DNA of 64,000 bases, taken from positions 1 through 64,000 of the forward strand of contig NZ_BMLK01000007.1 in assembly GCF_014645195.1 (NCBI RefSeq), written 5' to 3'. Shown one piece after another: positions 7,950 through 16,764 of the stretch. This DNA comes from Novosphingobium indicum (lineage in GTDB: Bacteria > Pseudomonadota > Alphaproteobacteria > Sphingomonadales > Sphingomonadaceae). Made by a program: the position numbers and the translations under genes. Under the pieces are notes generated by a model that saw only the letters and a list, made by a program, of their open reading frames with translations, had not been told where the DNA came from and ran no database searches. Numbering within the stretch: the stretch's first letter is position 1; each line of letters opens with the position of its first letter.

Positions 7950-7968
7950 CACACCGTTTGGGGGTCCC
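7883..7968 (+). promoter_or_regulatory. Structured 5' leader of the ornithine decarboxylase gene, candidate speF-type RNA element
   Basis: Three helices can be drawn. A local hairpin GGGCC (7883-7887)/GGCCC (7895-7899). Helix A, GCTGCC (7903-7908)/GGCAGC (7932-7937), is followed by TTTT and is terminator-like. Helix B pairs 7914-7926 with 7956-7968 (13 pairs, two of them G-U) and hides the GGGGG at 7960-7964 just upstream of the TTG start at 7974. Helices A and B cannot form together without a pseudoknot. A further palindrome, GTGCGCCCAGGGCGCAC, lies upstream near 7704-7720. Alphaproteobacteria carry a conserved 'speF' RNA motif at this position (Rfam RF00518); membership needs a covariance search. 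Confidence 0.6.
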
Positions 7969-7973
7969 TTGAG

Positions 7974-9200
7974 TTGCACATTCACCCTGACGCATCGGCT
8001 GTAGCGCGCTCGCTCGCGCCCGACGAACCGGTTATCCTCAACCGCCCGCACGCTGCTGCGCGCGCTGCCCGTTTCTTCGCAACGAAGTTTCCGGGCAAGT
8101 CGCTCTATGCCGTGAAGGCGAACCCGTCGCCTGATCTCATCGAGATCCTCTGGGCCAACGGCATCACGCATTTCGACGTAGCTTCGATCGCCGAAGTACG
8201 GATGGCACGTGCGACGCTGCCGCAGGCGACCTTGTGCTTCATGCACCCGGTCAAGACCGCGAGCGCGATCCGCGAGGCCTATTTCCAGCACGGCGTGCGC
8301 ACCTTCAGCCTGGATACCCAGGATGAGGTCGAAAAGATCGTTGCGGCCACGACAGACAGCGAAGGCAATCCCGCGAAGGACCTGCGCCTCTGCGTGCGCC
8401 TGCGCGTGTCGTCCGACTATTCGGAACTGAGCCTCGCCTCGAAGTTCGGCATCGATCTGGCCGACGCCGGCGCGCTGCTGCAGTCGACCCGTCAGGTCGC
8501 CGACTGGCTGGGCGTGTGTTTCCACGTCGGTTCGCAGGCCATGACGCCGTTCGCCTATGTCCAGGCGATGGAACGGGCGCGTGCGGCGATCGCCGACGCC
8601 GGTGTGGTCATCGACATGATCGACGTCGGCGGGGGCTTTCCCTCCTGCTATCCCGGCATGGAGCCGCCGCCGCTCGAGGATTACTTCGCGATCATCCACC
8701 GCCACTTCGAGGCGCTGCCGATCGCCTACAACGCCGAGCTGTGGTGCGAACCCGGCCGCGCGCTGTCGGCCGAGTACAACTCGCTGATCGTCAAGGTCGA
8801 GAAGCGCCGCGGCGACGAGCTCTACATCAACGACGGTGCCTATGGCGCGCTCTACGATGCGGCGCACGTGGCATGGCGTTTCCCGGTGCGCCACATTGCG
8901 CGCGACGAGACCAACGACAACGCGGCCATCGACGTGGCCGAGATGCAGCCTTTCTCTTTCTACGGGCCGACCTGCGACGACGCCGACTTCATGGAGGGGC
9001 CCTTCATGCTGCCGGCGGAGATCAAGGCCGGCGACTGGATCGAGGTCGGCATGCTGGGCGCCTATGGTGCGGCCATGCGCACCGCGTTCAACGGTTTCGG
9101 CACGGGTGACGTGGTGACGGTCGAGGATGAGCCGATGGCCAGCCTCTACACCGGCCGCCCGGACCCGCGCATTTCGGACAACGTCGTCTCGCTGCGCTGA
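7974..9200 (+). CDS. Ornithine/lysine decarboxylase, type III PLP-dependent (alanine racemase fold)
   Basis: This 408-residue enzyme supplies putrescine (or cadaverine). Motifs are the PLP lysine in SLYAVKANP (about residue 45), HVGSQ (about 185), the glycine loop DVGGGFPSCYP, the phosphate-binding EPGRALSAE, and the C-terminal YGPTCDDAD with the catalytic cysteine. The start is taken at TTG 7974, next to a GGGGG that is buried in a leader helix; the first residues (HIHPDAS) fit alphaproteobacterial homologues. It completes the putrescine-carboxyspermidine-spermidine route with the two genes upstream. Ornithine is the likeliest substrate; lysine or dual use cannot be excluded from sequence. 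Confidence 0.88.
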   Translation: MHIHPDASAVARSLAPDEPVILNRPHAAARAARFFATKFPGKSLYAVKANPSPDLIEILWANGITHFDVASIAEVRMARATLPQATLCFMHPVKTASAIREAYFQHGVRTFSLDTQDEVEKIVAATTDSEGNPAKDLRLCVRLRVSSDYSELSLASKFGIDLADAGALLQSTRQVADWLGVCFHVGSQAMTPFAYVQAMERARAAIADAGVVIDMIDVGGGFPSCYPGMEPPPLEDYFAIIHRHFEALPIAYNAELWCEPGRALSAEYNSLIVKVEKRRGDELYINDGAYGALYDAAHVAWRFPVRHIARDETNDNAAIDVAEMQPFSFYGPTCDDADFMEGPFMLPAEIKAGDWIEVGMLGAYGAAMRTAFNGFGTGDVVTVEDEPMASLYTGRPDPRISDNVVSLR

Positions 9201-9231
9201 CGCACGGCGGAAATCGCATTCAGAACATGAG

Positions 9232-9262
9232 GCCCTTCGGCGTTCCGGCGCCGGAGGGCTTT
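9232..9262 (+). terminator. Rho-independent terminator after the decarboxylase gene
   Basis: A stem of about 11 pairs (GCCCTTCGGCG / CGCCGGAGGGC) is followed by TTT, 31 bases after the decarboxylase stop. It also abuts the stop of the convergent GT87 gene at 9261, so it may work for both strands. Confidence 0.7.
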
Positions 9263-10502
9263 ATGCGTGCGGGGCCGCCAGAGGCAGGGGCTTGATCGTC
9301 GCACGGGTCGCATGGTGGCGCCATGCTTCCATGAGGATCGTTCCCGCGAGGTAGACCGCGACCAGCGCGTAGCGCCCCCGGAAGAGCACGTTCAGCGCCG
9401 GATTGTCGGCGATCACGGCGGGCGGATCGGTCCAGCCGGGGACGATGAGCGCCAGCCAGCATCCGAGAATCGGCAGCAATGCCGGGCCGGGCCGGTCGAG
9501 ATGGCGGGCGAGTACCGAGAACAGCACCGGGAAGATCAGTGCATAGTGATAGCCCCAGGCGTTCGGCGCCGAAACGAGCGCCGTCACCAGCAGGATGTTC
9601 AGCGTGTCGAGCGGCTGCTTGTCCTGCGTCCAGTACTGATGAGCGAGGGCTGCGACTACGCCGACGACCAGTAGGGCCTTCGATGCGATCGAGATGGCCG
9701 TCGGGATCGCCACGAAGTGAATGATCGGCGCGCCGCCGCCCGCCTCGATGTGGGCGGCGATACCGGCCAGCGAATAGGCCACGCCGGGCATGGTGTAGCC
9801 CTGCGCGTGAGGCAGCAGGTCGATGAAATACTGGAGGTAGAGCCGCGGTTCGGACCAGAGCAGCGAGGCAATCGCCATGAGCACGACGATGGCCCCGGTC
9901 GCGAAGATCGCCGGCCACTTGCGCCTGGTCAGGAACAGCACGGGTGTGATGCCGGGATAGAGCTTGAGCCAGAACCCGCTGGCTACGGCGAGCCCGGCGC
10001 CGGCAAGACGGCTGTGGCTGGCGAGGTAGATGGCCGCCACGGCCGTGGTCATCACAATGACGTTCACCTGTCCGGCTGCGAACGAGGTGCCGATCGGGGC
10101 AATCGCCAGCGCTGCGGCCAGCGCACCGAAGGCCGCGCCGCGTGAAACCGGTGTCATGCGCACCACCATCCACGCGGTCGCGGCGAGGCAGGCGAAGGCT
10201 ACCAGCGAATGCAGCAGGAACGCCGTATCTATCGGCAGTTGCGAGAGCGCGTGGAAATAGATAATAGACGGCGGCGGATAGACGAAGCCGCTGACGAATT
10301 CGCCGTTTTGGCAGATGTCGTAGGGCTGGGCGAGATTGGCCGATCCGCACATGTAGGTGCGGAAGTCGAGCGTGAGCTTAGCCTCGGCCACGCCTTCGCG
10401 CAGGACCGCCGCCACCTCGCTCGCGTGATGCTGGATCAGCAGGCAGGACAGCAGGACGAGGGCTGCCAGTAGTCCCCTTCGTATGTAGGCGTTTTGCAGC
10501 AT
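9261..10502 (-). CDS. GT87-family membrane glycosyltransferase (DUF2029)
   Basis: This is a polytopic protein of about 413 residues with around ten hydrophobic helices. It shows the GT87 (mannosyltransferase-like, polyprenyl-phosphate-sugar-dependent) pattern: an acidic 'LDFRTYMCGSANL' loop after the first helix, where the Asp is the usual catalytic residue, a FVYPPPSIIYF segment, and GQVNVIV and WLKLYPG motifs further on. The ATG at 10502 follows GAGG at nine bases; a GTG at 10529 is less likely. It is a single gene convergent with the decarboxylase. Acceptor and donor are unknown. Confidence 0.75.
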   Translation of the reverse strand: MLQNAYIRRGLLAALVLLSCLLIQHHASEVAAVLREGVAEAKLTLDFRTYMCGSANLAQPYDICQNGEFVSGFVYPPPSIIYFHALSQLPIDTAFLLHSLVAFACLAATAWMVVRMTPVSRGAAFGALAAALAIAPIGTSFAAGQVNVIVMTTAVAAIYLASHSRLAGAGLAVASGFWLKLYPGITPVLFLTRRKWPAIFATGAIVVLMAIASLLWSEPRLYLQYFIDLLPHAQGYTMPGVAYSLAGIAAHIEAGGGAPIIHFVAIPTAISIASKALLVVGVVAALAHQYWTQDKQPLDTLNILLVTALVSAPNAWGYHYALIFPVLFSVLARHLDRPGPALLPILGCWLALIVPGWTDPPAVIADNPALNVLFRGRYALVAVYLAGTILMEAWRHHATRATIKPLPLAAPHA

Positions 10503-10626
10503 GCCACCGGTCCTCGACGCGAATTGCACCAGATATCGAGGCTACAGGTATTTTGCATTGCTGCTACGGGAACGGGGCGGCTGACCCGCTCTGGCACAGC
10601 CGCCCGCCCAATGTTGAACGCCGTCG

Positions 10627-11727
10627 TCAGCCTGCCGTGAACAGGTCCTTGTAGCGGTGCGGCTGGCTGCGCAGGTATTGCGGCGCGACCTTGACCTGTT
10701 CTCCGAGCGCTGCAGCGACATGCCAGGGCCAGCGCGGATCGTAGAGCACGGTGCGGGCAACGGCGACCATGTCGGCATCGCCCGTCGCAACGATGGCCTC
10801 TGCCTGCTCGGGTTCGGTTATCAGGCCCACGGCGACGACAGGGACGGATACGGCTTCCTTGACGCGGCGGGCGAGGGGAACCTGATAGTTCGGGCCGACC
10901 GGGATAGCCTGCGCCGGGTGCAGCCCGCCGCTTGATATGTGCATGGCGGATACGCCGCGCGCTTCGAGGGCTTTCGAGAAGGCGATGGTCTGTTCGATGT
11001 CCCAGCCACCCTCGACCCAGTCCGTCCCCGACACGCGCACCGTGACCGGCTTTTCGGCCGGAAAGGCGGCACGGACGGCATCGAAGACTTCGAGTGGGAA
11101 GCGCATCCGGTTCTGCAGCGAGCCACCGTATTCGTCAGTGCGGCGGTTGGAGAGCGGGGAAAGGAACTGGTGGAGCAGGTAGCCATGCGCGGCGTGGATC
11201 TGGATCGCGTCTAGTCCCAGCCGCGCCGAGCGGCGGGCGGCATCGGCGAAAGCATCGCGAATGCGGGCGAGACCTGCGACGTCGAGCGCTTCGGGTGCGT
11301 TCTCGTCGTCCTGAAAGGGAATGTCAGAAGCCGAGACGGTCTGCCAGCCGTTGGCGTGGCCGGGCGCGATCTGCGCGCCGCCGTCCCAGGGCTTGGCCGT
11401 GCTCGCCTTGCGGCCTGCATGGGCGAGCTGGATGGCAATCGGCATGTCCGACCAGCGGCGCACGGTCTGGAGCACCCTGTCCATCGCCTGCTCGGTTTCA
11501 TCGTCCCACAGACCCACGTCGCCGTAGCTGATGCGGCCTTCGGGCGTGACCGCCGTGGCCTCGATCGTGAGCACCCCTGCGCCCGAAAGCGCGAGGTTGC
11601 CGAGATGGATCGCATGCCAGTCGGTCATGCGGCCGTCCTCGGCGGAATACTGGCACATCGGCGCGATAACGATGCGGTTGGACAGGGTGAGATCGCCCAA
11701 TGTCAGGGGCTCGAACAGTTTGGCCAT
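10627..11727 (-). CDS. NADH:flavin oxidoreductase, Old Yellow Enzyme family (YqjM-like)
   Basis: A 366-residue FMN-dependent TIM barrel. It has the classical YqjM-type N-terminus (LFEPLTLGDLTLSNRIVIAPMCQYSAEDG) with the conserved Cys, then HLGNLALSGAGVL, QLAHAGRKAS, the substrate-binding pair in IQIHAAHGYLLHQFLSP, and the FMN phosphate segment VVAVGLI...DMVAVARTVLYDP. These enzymes reduce activated alkenes, and some are induced by oxidative or electrophile stress. The ATG at 11725-11727 with AAGGAC upstream is preferred over a 24-residue extension. It lies downstream of hemA on the same strand but is separated from it by a strong terminator. Confidence 0.9.
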   Translation of the reverse strand: MAKLFEPLTLGDLTLSNRIVIAPMCQYSAEDGRMTDWHAIHLGNLALSGAGVLTIEATAVTPEGRISYGDVGLWDDETEQAMDRVLQTVRRWSDMPIAIQLAHAGRKASTAKPWDGGAQIAPGHANGWQTVSASDIPFQDDENAPEALDVAGLARIRDAFADAARRSARLGLDAIQIHAAHGYLLHQFLSPLSNRRTDEYGGSLQNRMRFPLEVFDAVRAAFPAEKPVTVRVSGTDWVEGGWDIEQTIAFSKALEARGVSAMHISSGGLHPAQAIPVGPNYQVPLARRVKEAVSVPVVAVGLITEPEQAEAIVATGDADMVAVARTVLYDPRWPWHVAAALGEQVKVAPQYLRSQPHRYKDLFTAG

Positions 11728-11802
11728 GAAGTGTCCTTGTCTCGGGCGCGCAGGGGGGAGGGCACGCCAGCGGGCAGGACTTGGTGTTCGCGCCTGCAAA
11801 AG

Positions 11803-11837
11803 AAAAGGGCTCCCCGCGTGCCGCGGGAAGCCCTTTT
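11803..11837 (-). terminator. Bidirectional rho-independent terminator after hemA
   Basis: AAAAGGGCT-CCCCGCG and its inverted copy CGCGGGA-AGCCCTTTT form a near-perfect hairpin with A and T runs on the two sides. It sits 38 bases downstream of the hemA stop (minus strand) and upstream of the OYE gene, which must then have its own promoter. Confidence 0.85.
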
Positions 11838-11874
11838 GGAAAGAATATCTTGGTGGCTCGAAAGCGCGGCGCGG

Positions 11875-13089
11875 TCAAGCCGCCAGCTTCATCTCCATGC
11901 GTTCCCAGACCTCGACCAGCGCGTCGGTAAGTTCGCGCATCATTTCCTCGGTGTGGGCCGGACCGGGCGTGAAACGCAGGCGCTCGGTACCGCGCGGCAC
12001 GGTCGGGAAATTGATCGGCTGCACATAGGCACCGTACTCGGCGAGGAGCACGTCGCTGATCTTCTTCGCCTTGACCGGATCGCCCACCATCAGCGGAACG
12101 ATGTGCGTGGTCGAATCCATCACCGGCAGGCCGGCGTCGCGGAACATCTGCTTTAGCGTCGCGGCTGCGCGCTGCTGGCCTTCGCGTTCTTCGCTCGAGC
12201 TCTTGAGGTGCTTGACCGAGGCGAGCACGCCAGCCACGAGCACCGGCGACAGCGAAGTGGTGAAGATGAAGCCCGGGGCATAGCTGCGGATGCAGTCGAT
12301 GACCTTCTGGTCCGCCGCGATGTAGCCGCCCATGACGCCGAAGGCCTTGCCCAGAGTGCCCTCGATGATGTTGATCCGGTCTGCTGCCTTGTCACGGTCG
12401 GTAATGCCGCCGCCGCGCGGGCCGTACATCCCCACGGCATGGACTTCGTCGATGTAGGTGAGAGCGTTGTACTTGTCCGCGAGGTCGCAGATCGCGTGGA
12501 CCGGGGCGATGTCGCCGTCCATCGAATAGACCGACTCGAAGGCGATCAGCTTGGGCACTTCGGGATCGGTTTCGGCCAGCAGCTCTTCGAGGTGTTCGAG
12601 ATCGTTGTGGCGGAAGACCTTCTTCTCGCAGCCCGAATTGCGGATGCCCGCAATCATGCTGGCGTGGTTGAGCTCGTCAGAGAAGATCACGCAGCCCGGC
12701 AGCAGCTTGGCGAGCGTGGAAAGCGTGGCGTCGTTCGAGACATAGCCCGAGGTGAAGATCAGCGCGCCTTCCTTGCCGTGCAGGTCGGCCAGCTCGGTCT
12801 CGAGCTCGATGTGGTAGTGCGTGTTGCCGCCGATGTTGCGGGTGCCGCCAGAGCCGGCGCCGACGTCGTGCAGCGCCTCTTCCATCGCCTCGATCACCTT
12901 GGGGTGCTGGCCCATGGCGAGATAGTCGTTCGAACACCAGACCGTGATCGGCTTAGGCCCATTGTGACCGGCAAAGCAGCGCGCGTTGGGATAGGCACCC
13001 TTGTTGCGCAGGATATCGATGAAGACCCGGTAGCGGCCTTCGGAGTGAAGGCGCTCGATCGCCTGGTCGAAAATGTGTTCGTAATTCAC
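11875..13089 (-). CDS. hemA: 5-aminolevulinate synthase
   Basis: This 404-residue PLP enzyme condenses glycine and succinyl-CoA to 5-aminolevulinate (the C4 or Shemin pathway), the committed step of haem synthesis in alphaproteobacteria. Motifs include [32 protein letters not shown], the [13 protein letters not shown] block, [12 protein letters not shown] and the PLP lysine in [15 protein letters not shown]. Length and start ([14 protein letters not shown]) match the family. It is monocistronic, ended by the terminator at 11803-11837. The 114 bases upstream hold its promoter; I see no clear FNR box. Confidence 0.97.
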   Translation of the reverse strand: MNYEHIFDQAIERLHSEGRYRVFIDILRNKGAYPNARCFAGHNGPKPITVWCSNDYLAMGQHPKVIEAMEEALHDVGAGSGGTRNIGGNTHYHIELETELADLHGKEGALIFTSGYVSNDATLSTLAKLLPGCVIFSDELNHASMIAGIRNSGCEKKVFRHNDLEHLEELLAETDPEVPKLIAFESVYSMDGDIAPVHAICDLADKYNALTYIDEVHAVGMYGPRGGGITDRDKAADRINIIEGTLGKAFGVMGGYIAADQKVIDCIRSYAPGFIFTTSLSPVLVAGVLASVKHLKSSSEEREGQQRAAATLKQMFRDAGLPVMDSTTHIVPLMVGDPVKAKKISDVLLAEYGAYVQPINFPTVPRGTERLRFTPGPAHTEEMMRELTDALVEVWERMEMKLAA

Positions 13090-13203
13090 GAAGCTATATC
13101 CTGCATTGCCTTATCGGTCGGCCCTTCGCGGTATGCCGACACGTCGTTCGGGCTGCCTTTACCTGATCGAATCACGCATGACCAGTCGCTAGTCACGGAC
13201 AGT

Positions 13204-14010
13204 TTAATCGGAAAACCCTTCCATTACGTCGCCGATCTGGCCGGAATCATGCGCGGTGATGACGGTCATATCGGGGGCGGCCTTGCGAAGGGCATTGATC
13301 GTCATCAACCAGGCCTTCGATTCCGCGCGATAATTCGGCGCATATTCGGGTGCAGCCGCGCGCGCGGGCGGCTTCATCATTTCGAGGCTCTCGGGGACTT
13401 TGGCAGCGGGACCGGTGAACAGAAACTCTTGTCCATCGGCTAGCTGGGCATAGACAAGCTTCGCTCGTGGTCCGAGCTCGGTGGCCGGTATCTCGACGAC
13501 CCCCGGCGCCACAGCGCGCGGTTCCAGATCGCCGAGCCCGCGGACCGGTTTCTTTTTTTCACGCGGCTTGCCCCCGTTGTGCAGGGAGGTGTTTTGCAGA
13601 AGGATCACGCGGCTGGCATTGGCCAAGGCCTTGTCGACTCGCTTCTGCGCCGATGAATCGAAACCCAGCAGGTCCGCGTTTGCAGCCGCCTTTCGGCTGG
13701 TGCCCGCATCGATCACGATAGGGTTTTGCCCCGGCACGATGAGTTCATAGCTGCGCACGGCGGTAAGCGTCTGTCGAAGGCCCCAACCCGAGACCAGTCG
13801 GTTGCGCATGACCCAGCGCGTGCCGATTGTTTCCATGCGAACCTCGACAGGCCTCTCGCCCGACTTGGTATCCGCCAGCGAGCGCAGCTGCGCCATGGTG
13901 ACCGGCTTGGGGCGGGAGGCATCCGGGCCGGCATCGATGAAGTACCAGTAGAACGGCACGCCAAAGAGGATCAGCAAGGCCAGCAGCCAGTAGTTGAGTC
14001 GCCGCGTCAA
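13204..14010 (-). CDS. Metallo-beta-lactamase-like membrane-anchored pseudoenzyme
   Basis: This 268-residue protein has an N-terminal membrane anchor (about residues 6-26). The order of its later segments follows a metallo-beta-lactamase-fold hydrolase: PIVIDAG strand, a position equivalent to T-H-x-H-x-D-H-x-G-G reading QNTSLHNGG, then PGVVEIPATELGPRAK in place of the PGHTPGSQ loop, and LADGQEFLFTGPA in place of the GD-ligand strand. A final AHD remains. Nearly all metal ligands are therefore missing. It starts with TTG overlapping the murI stop (TTGA), so it is translated with murI. It is probably a non-catalytic periplasmic protein; function unknown. Confidence 0.65.
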   Translation of the reverse strand: MTRRLNYWLLALLILFGVPFYWYFIDAGPDASRPKPVTMAQLRSLADTKSGERPVEVRMETIGTRWVMRNRLVSGWGLRQTLTAVRSYELIVPGQNPIVIDAGTSRKAAANADLLGFDSSAQKRVDKALANASRVILLQNTSLHNGGKPREKKKPVRGLGDLEPRAVAPGVVEIPATELGPRAKLVYAQLADGQEFLFTGPAAKVPESLEMMKPPARAAAPEYAPNYRAESKAWLMTINALRKAAPDMTVITAHDSGQIGDVMEGFSD

Positions 14011-14849
14011 AACCTCTCGATCCTCCCCAGGCCATAGTGCGTCAGCATTTCGCCGTACGCCTTCGGCACATCCCCAAGACCGGTAAATAGCGCCAGATCA
14101 GGAGCTTGGCGAGACCATTCCTGTCCCGCTGTGAGACGCGCGATCTGGCGTGCGATCCCATGCGCGCCGTGCACGAACTGCACCCCGGGGCCGAAGGCTC
14201 GAGACAGCTCGGCATCGAGCAGCGGGAAGTGCGTGCAGGCCAGGACGACGGTGTCGATGCGGTCTCCGCCGGGCATGGCCCGCAAGGTCTCGGCAGCATC
14301 GGTGATCGCGGCACAATCGACGGGTTCGCCGCGCAGCTTTGCCTCGGCGGCTTCGACAAGGCTGGGTGCGCCATAGCGCAGCAGCAGCTTTTCGGCGGCG
14401 AATTCCTGTTCGAGACGGTCGACATAGGCCTGCCGGATCGTGGCTTCGGTACCGAGCAGCCCGATGACGCCGGTCCTGGTCATGGCGGCAGCTGGCTTGA
14501 TCGCGGGCACGGTGCCGACGATCGGCACTTCCAGCACGTCGCGGACCATCCCCAGGGCAATCGTCGAAGCGGTATTGCAGGCGATGCAGACCAGCCGGGG
14601 ATGAAAGCGCTCCGTCATGCGGCCGAGCAGGCCGGAGACCCGTGCCGCGATCTGCGCTTCGGTTTTCGAGCCGTAGGGCAGGCCGGCCGTATCCGCGGCG
14701 TAGATAACCGGTGCCTCTGGCAGCACCTTGCGGACTTCCTCCAGAACGGTCAGCCCGCCGACACCGGAATCGAACAGAAGGATCGGCGCGGCCGGATCGG
14801 CCCGGAGGACCGCTGCCTCTTGCGGCGCGCTGCGTATGGGGGATGTCAT
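14007..14849 (-). CDS. murI: Glutamate racemase
   Basis: This 280-residue enzyme makes D-glutamate for peptidoglycan. It carries both catalytic cysteine motifs, LVCIACNTAS and VVLACTHFPLL, and the N-terminal ILLFDSGVGGLTVL and YAADTAGLPYG segments. The ATG at 14847-14849 sits after a GGCCCCGGAA site; the upstream 23-residue extension is not conserved-looking. Its stop overlaps the start of the pseudoenzyme gene by four bases. It is divergent from plsY across about 120 bases. Confidence 0.95.
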   Translation of the reverse strand: MTSPIRSAPQEAAVLRADPAAPILLFDSGVGGLTVLEEVRKVLPEAPVIYAADTAGLPYGSKTEAQIAARVSGLLGRMTERFHPRLVCIACNTASTIALGMVRDVLEVPIVGTVPAIKPAAAMTRTGVIGLLGTEATIRQAYVDRLEQEFAAEKLLLRYGAPSLVEAAEAKLRGEPVDCAAITDAAETLRAMPGGDRIDTVVLACTHFPLLDAELSRAFGPGVQFVHGAHGIARQIARLTAGQEWSRQAPDLALFTGLGDVPKAYGEMLTHYGLGRIERF

Positions 14850-14968
14850 TTCCGGGGCCTGATTAACCTTATGCTTGCAGCCTGTTAACCGCCGATCCGG
14901 GCAAAGAGCAATGTACAATGCTGCAAGGCGACTTCTGCAAGACGCTTCCAGTCGCTAAGGCTGCGCGC

Positions 14969-15553
14969 ATGGAATGGATTCTCGCTCTGGTACTCGGCTA
15001 CGGCCTCGGTTCGATACCCTTCGGACTGATCATCACCCGCCTGGCAGGCGTGGGCGATCTGCGCAGCATCGGATCCGGCAATATCGGCGCTACCAACGTG
15101 CTGCGTACCGGCCGCAAGGGGCTGGCCGCCACTACGCTGCTGTTCGACTTGCTCAAGGGGCTCGCCGCGGTGCTGATCGTCGGGCAGATATGGCCTGCAT
15201 GGGTCGGTCTGGGCGCTATCGGTGCCTTTCTCGGCCACTGTTTTCCGATCTGGCTGGGTTTCAAGGGCGGCAAGGGCGTGGCGACGACAGCCGGTGTGGC
15301 CTTCGGTCTCGCATGGCCGGTGGGGCTCGCCTACGCCGTTACGTGGCTGGGACTGGTCTTCACCGTCCGCATATCGTCGGTGGCGGGTATGACTGCAGCC
15401 GTGGTCGCGCCGCTTGTCGCGCTGGTGCTCGGTGATCGGAACGATGCCCTGGTGCTTGCCGTCATCGCTGCCGTGGTCCTGTTCCAGCATCGCGAGAACA
15501 TCGCCCGCCTGCGCGCCGGGACCGAACCGAAAGTCGGCGGCAAGAAGGCATGA
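14969..15553 (+). CDS. plsY: Acyl-phosphate:glycerol-3-phosphate acyltransferase
   Basis: This 194-residue polytopic membrane protein makes lysophosphatidic acid from acyl-phosphate. The three PlsY motifs are visible: GSIPFGLIITRL/GSGNIGATNVLRTG in the first loop, GHCFPIWLGFKGGKGVAT in the second, and FQHRENIARLRAGTE near the C-terminus. Five hydrophobic segments fit the family. The ATG at 14969 is chosen because the mature family starts just before the first helix. It overlaps dprA by four bases (ATGA). Confidence 0.95.
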   Translation: MEWILALVLGYGLGSIPFGLIITRLAGVGDLRSIGSGNIGATNVLRTGRKGLAATTLLFDLLKGLAAVLIVGQIWPAWVGLGAIGAFLGHCFPIWLGFKGGKGVATTAGVAFGLAWPVGLAYAVTWLGLVFTVRISSVAGMTAAVVAPLVALVLGDRNDALVLAVIAAVVLFQHRENIARLRAGTEPKVGGKKA

Positions 15554-16683
15554 GCCAGGGCGCAGCGCTGACGCAGGACGAAGCCTTCGCCCGCATCCGC
15601 CTGCTGCGCTCGCCCAATGTCGGCCCCGTTACCTACCGGCAGCTGCTGGCCCGTTTCGGGACTGCCGGCGCCGCTCTGGACGCGCTTCCCGATCTCGCGG
15701 GGCGTGCCGGAAAACCCTATCGCGCCGTGTCGGAACAGCGCGTGCAGGACGAGATCGCAGCCGTGCGCAAATCCGGCGGGCGATATCTCTTCCACGACTC
15801 CGATGACTATTCGCCGCTGCTCGCCGCGATCGAGAGCGCGCCGCCGATCCTGACGGTACGTGGCGATCCCGCGCTCGCCTTGCGGCCCTGTGTCGCCATT
15901 GTCGGTGCCCGCAATGCCTCTGCAGGAGCCGTGAAACTTGCGCGCGATTTCGCGCATGGTCTCGCGGCAGCCGGATTTGTCGTCGTCTCGGGATTGGCGC
16001 GCGGCATCGATGGTGCCGCACACGAAGGCGCGCTTTCGGCGGATGGCGGCGGGGATGGGGGCGGTGCGACCATCGGCGTGATCGCCAGTGGCATCGACAT
16101 CGCCTATCCGCCTGAGCATGGCCGGTTGCAGGACCGCATTGCCGGGGAAGGGCTGCTGATTGCCGAACAGCCGCCGGGTACAGAACCGCTCGCGCGTCAC
16201 TTCCCGGCGCGCAATCGCATCATCGCCGGGCTCGCGGCGGGTACGCTGGTGGTGGAAGCCGCGCCCCGCTCCGGATCGCTGATTACCGCACGACTCGCCG
16301 GGGAGATGGGGCGGGAGGTTATGGCCGTTCCCGGTTCGCCGCTCGATGCGCGCTCGCACGGCTGCAACCAGCTTATCCGTGACGGGGCCGTGCTGGTGCA
16401 ATCGCCGGACGACGTGGCCGAACTGCTGTCCGGCTTCGATGGTGTGCCGCGTTCGGTGGTCCGGGAGGCCGATCCGGTCGCGGAACAGATCGCCGCGCAG
16501 GTGACTTCGGATGAGCCGGCAGCCACCGGGATCGCCGATCTGCTCACCACCGCGCCGATTGCCGTCGATGAACTGATCCGCCAGTCGGGCGCGAGTGCAT
16601 CGGCGGTGCAACTGGCCCTGCTGGAACTCGAGATTGCCGGCCGGCTTGTGCGCCATGCGGGGGGAAGGGTCAGTCTCGGCTGA
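15550..16683 (+). CDS. dprA: DNA processing protein DprA
   Basis: This 377-residue protein loads RecA on incoming single-stranded DNA. It has an N-terminal SAM-like region (RLLRSPNVGPVTYRQLLARFG) and the Rossmann-like core: VAIVGARNASAGAVKLARDFA, VVSGLARGIDGAAHEGAL, ARHFPARNRIIAGLA, VEAAPRSGSLITARLA and AVPGSPLDARSHGCNQLIRDGA. A C-terminal winged-helix region (about 310-377) with a DELIRQSGAS helix follows. It starts inside the plsY stop codon, so the two are translationally coupled, a common alphaproteobacterial pair. Confidence 0.96.
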   Translation: MSQGAALTQDEAFARIRLLRSPNVGPVTYRQLLARFGTAGAALDALPDLAGRAGKPYRAVSEQRVQDEIAAVRKSGGRYLFHDSDDYSPLLAAIESAPPILTVRGDPALALRPCVAIVGARNASAGAVKLARDFAHGLAAAGFVVVSGLARGIDGAAHEGALSADGGGDGGGATIGVIASGIDIAYPPEHGRLQDRIAGEGLLIAEQPPGTEPLARHFPARNRIIAGLAAGTLVVEAAPRSGSLITARLAGEMGREVMAVPGSPLDARSHGCNQLIRDGAVLVQSPDDVAELLSGFDGVPRSVVREADPVAEQIAAQVTSDEPAATGIADLLTTAPIAVDELIRQSGASASAVQLALLELEIAGRLVRHAGGRVSLG

Positions 16684-16764
16684 CCTGCATTCCAGCGCGT
16701 CAGCCGGCGTTCAGCCGAGGCACGCGATCCTGCTTTTCATCGACGGGCAGAAGGGAACGGATCG

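Noticed and set aside
13090..13203. FNR-type or RegA-type operator upstream of hemA
   Set aside because: Only one loose half-site (CTGATCGAATCA) is visible and it lacks the spacing of TTGAT-N4-ATCAA.
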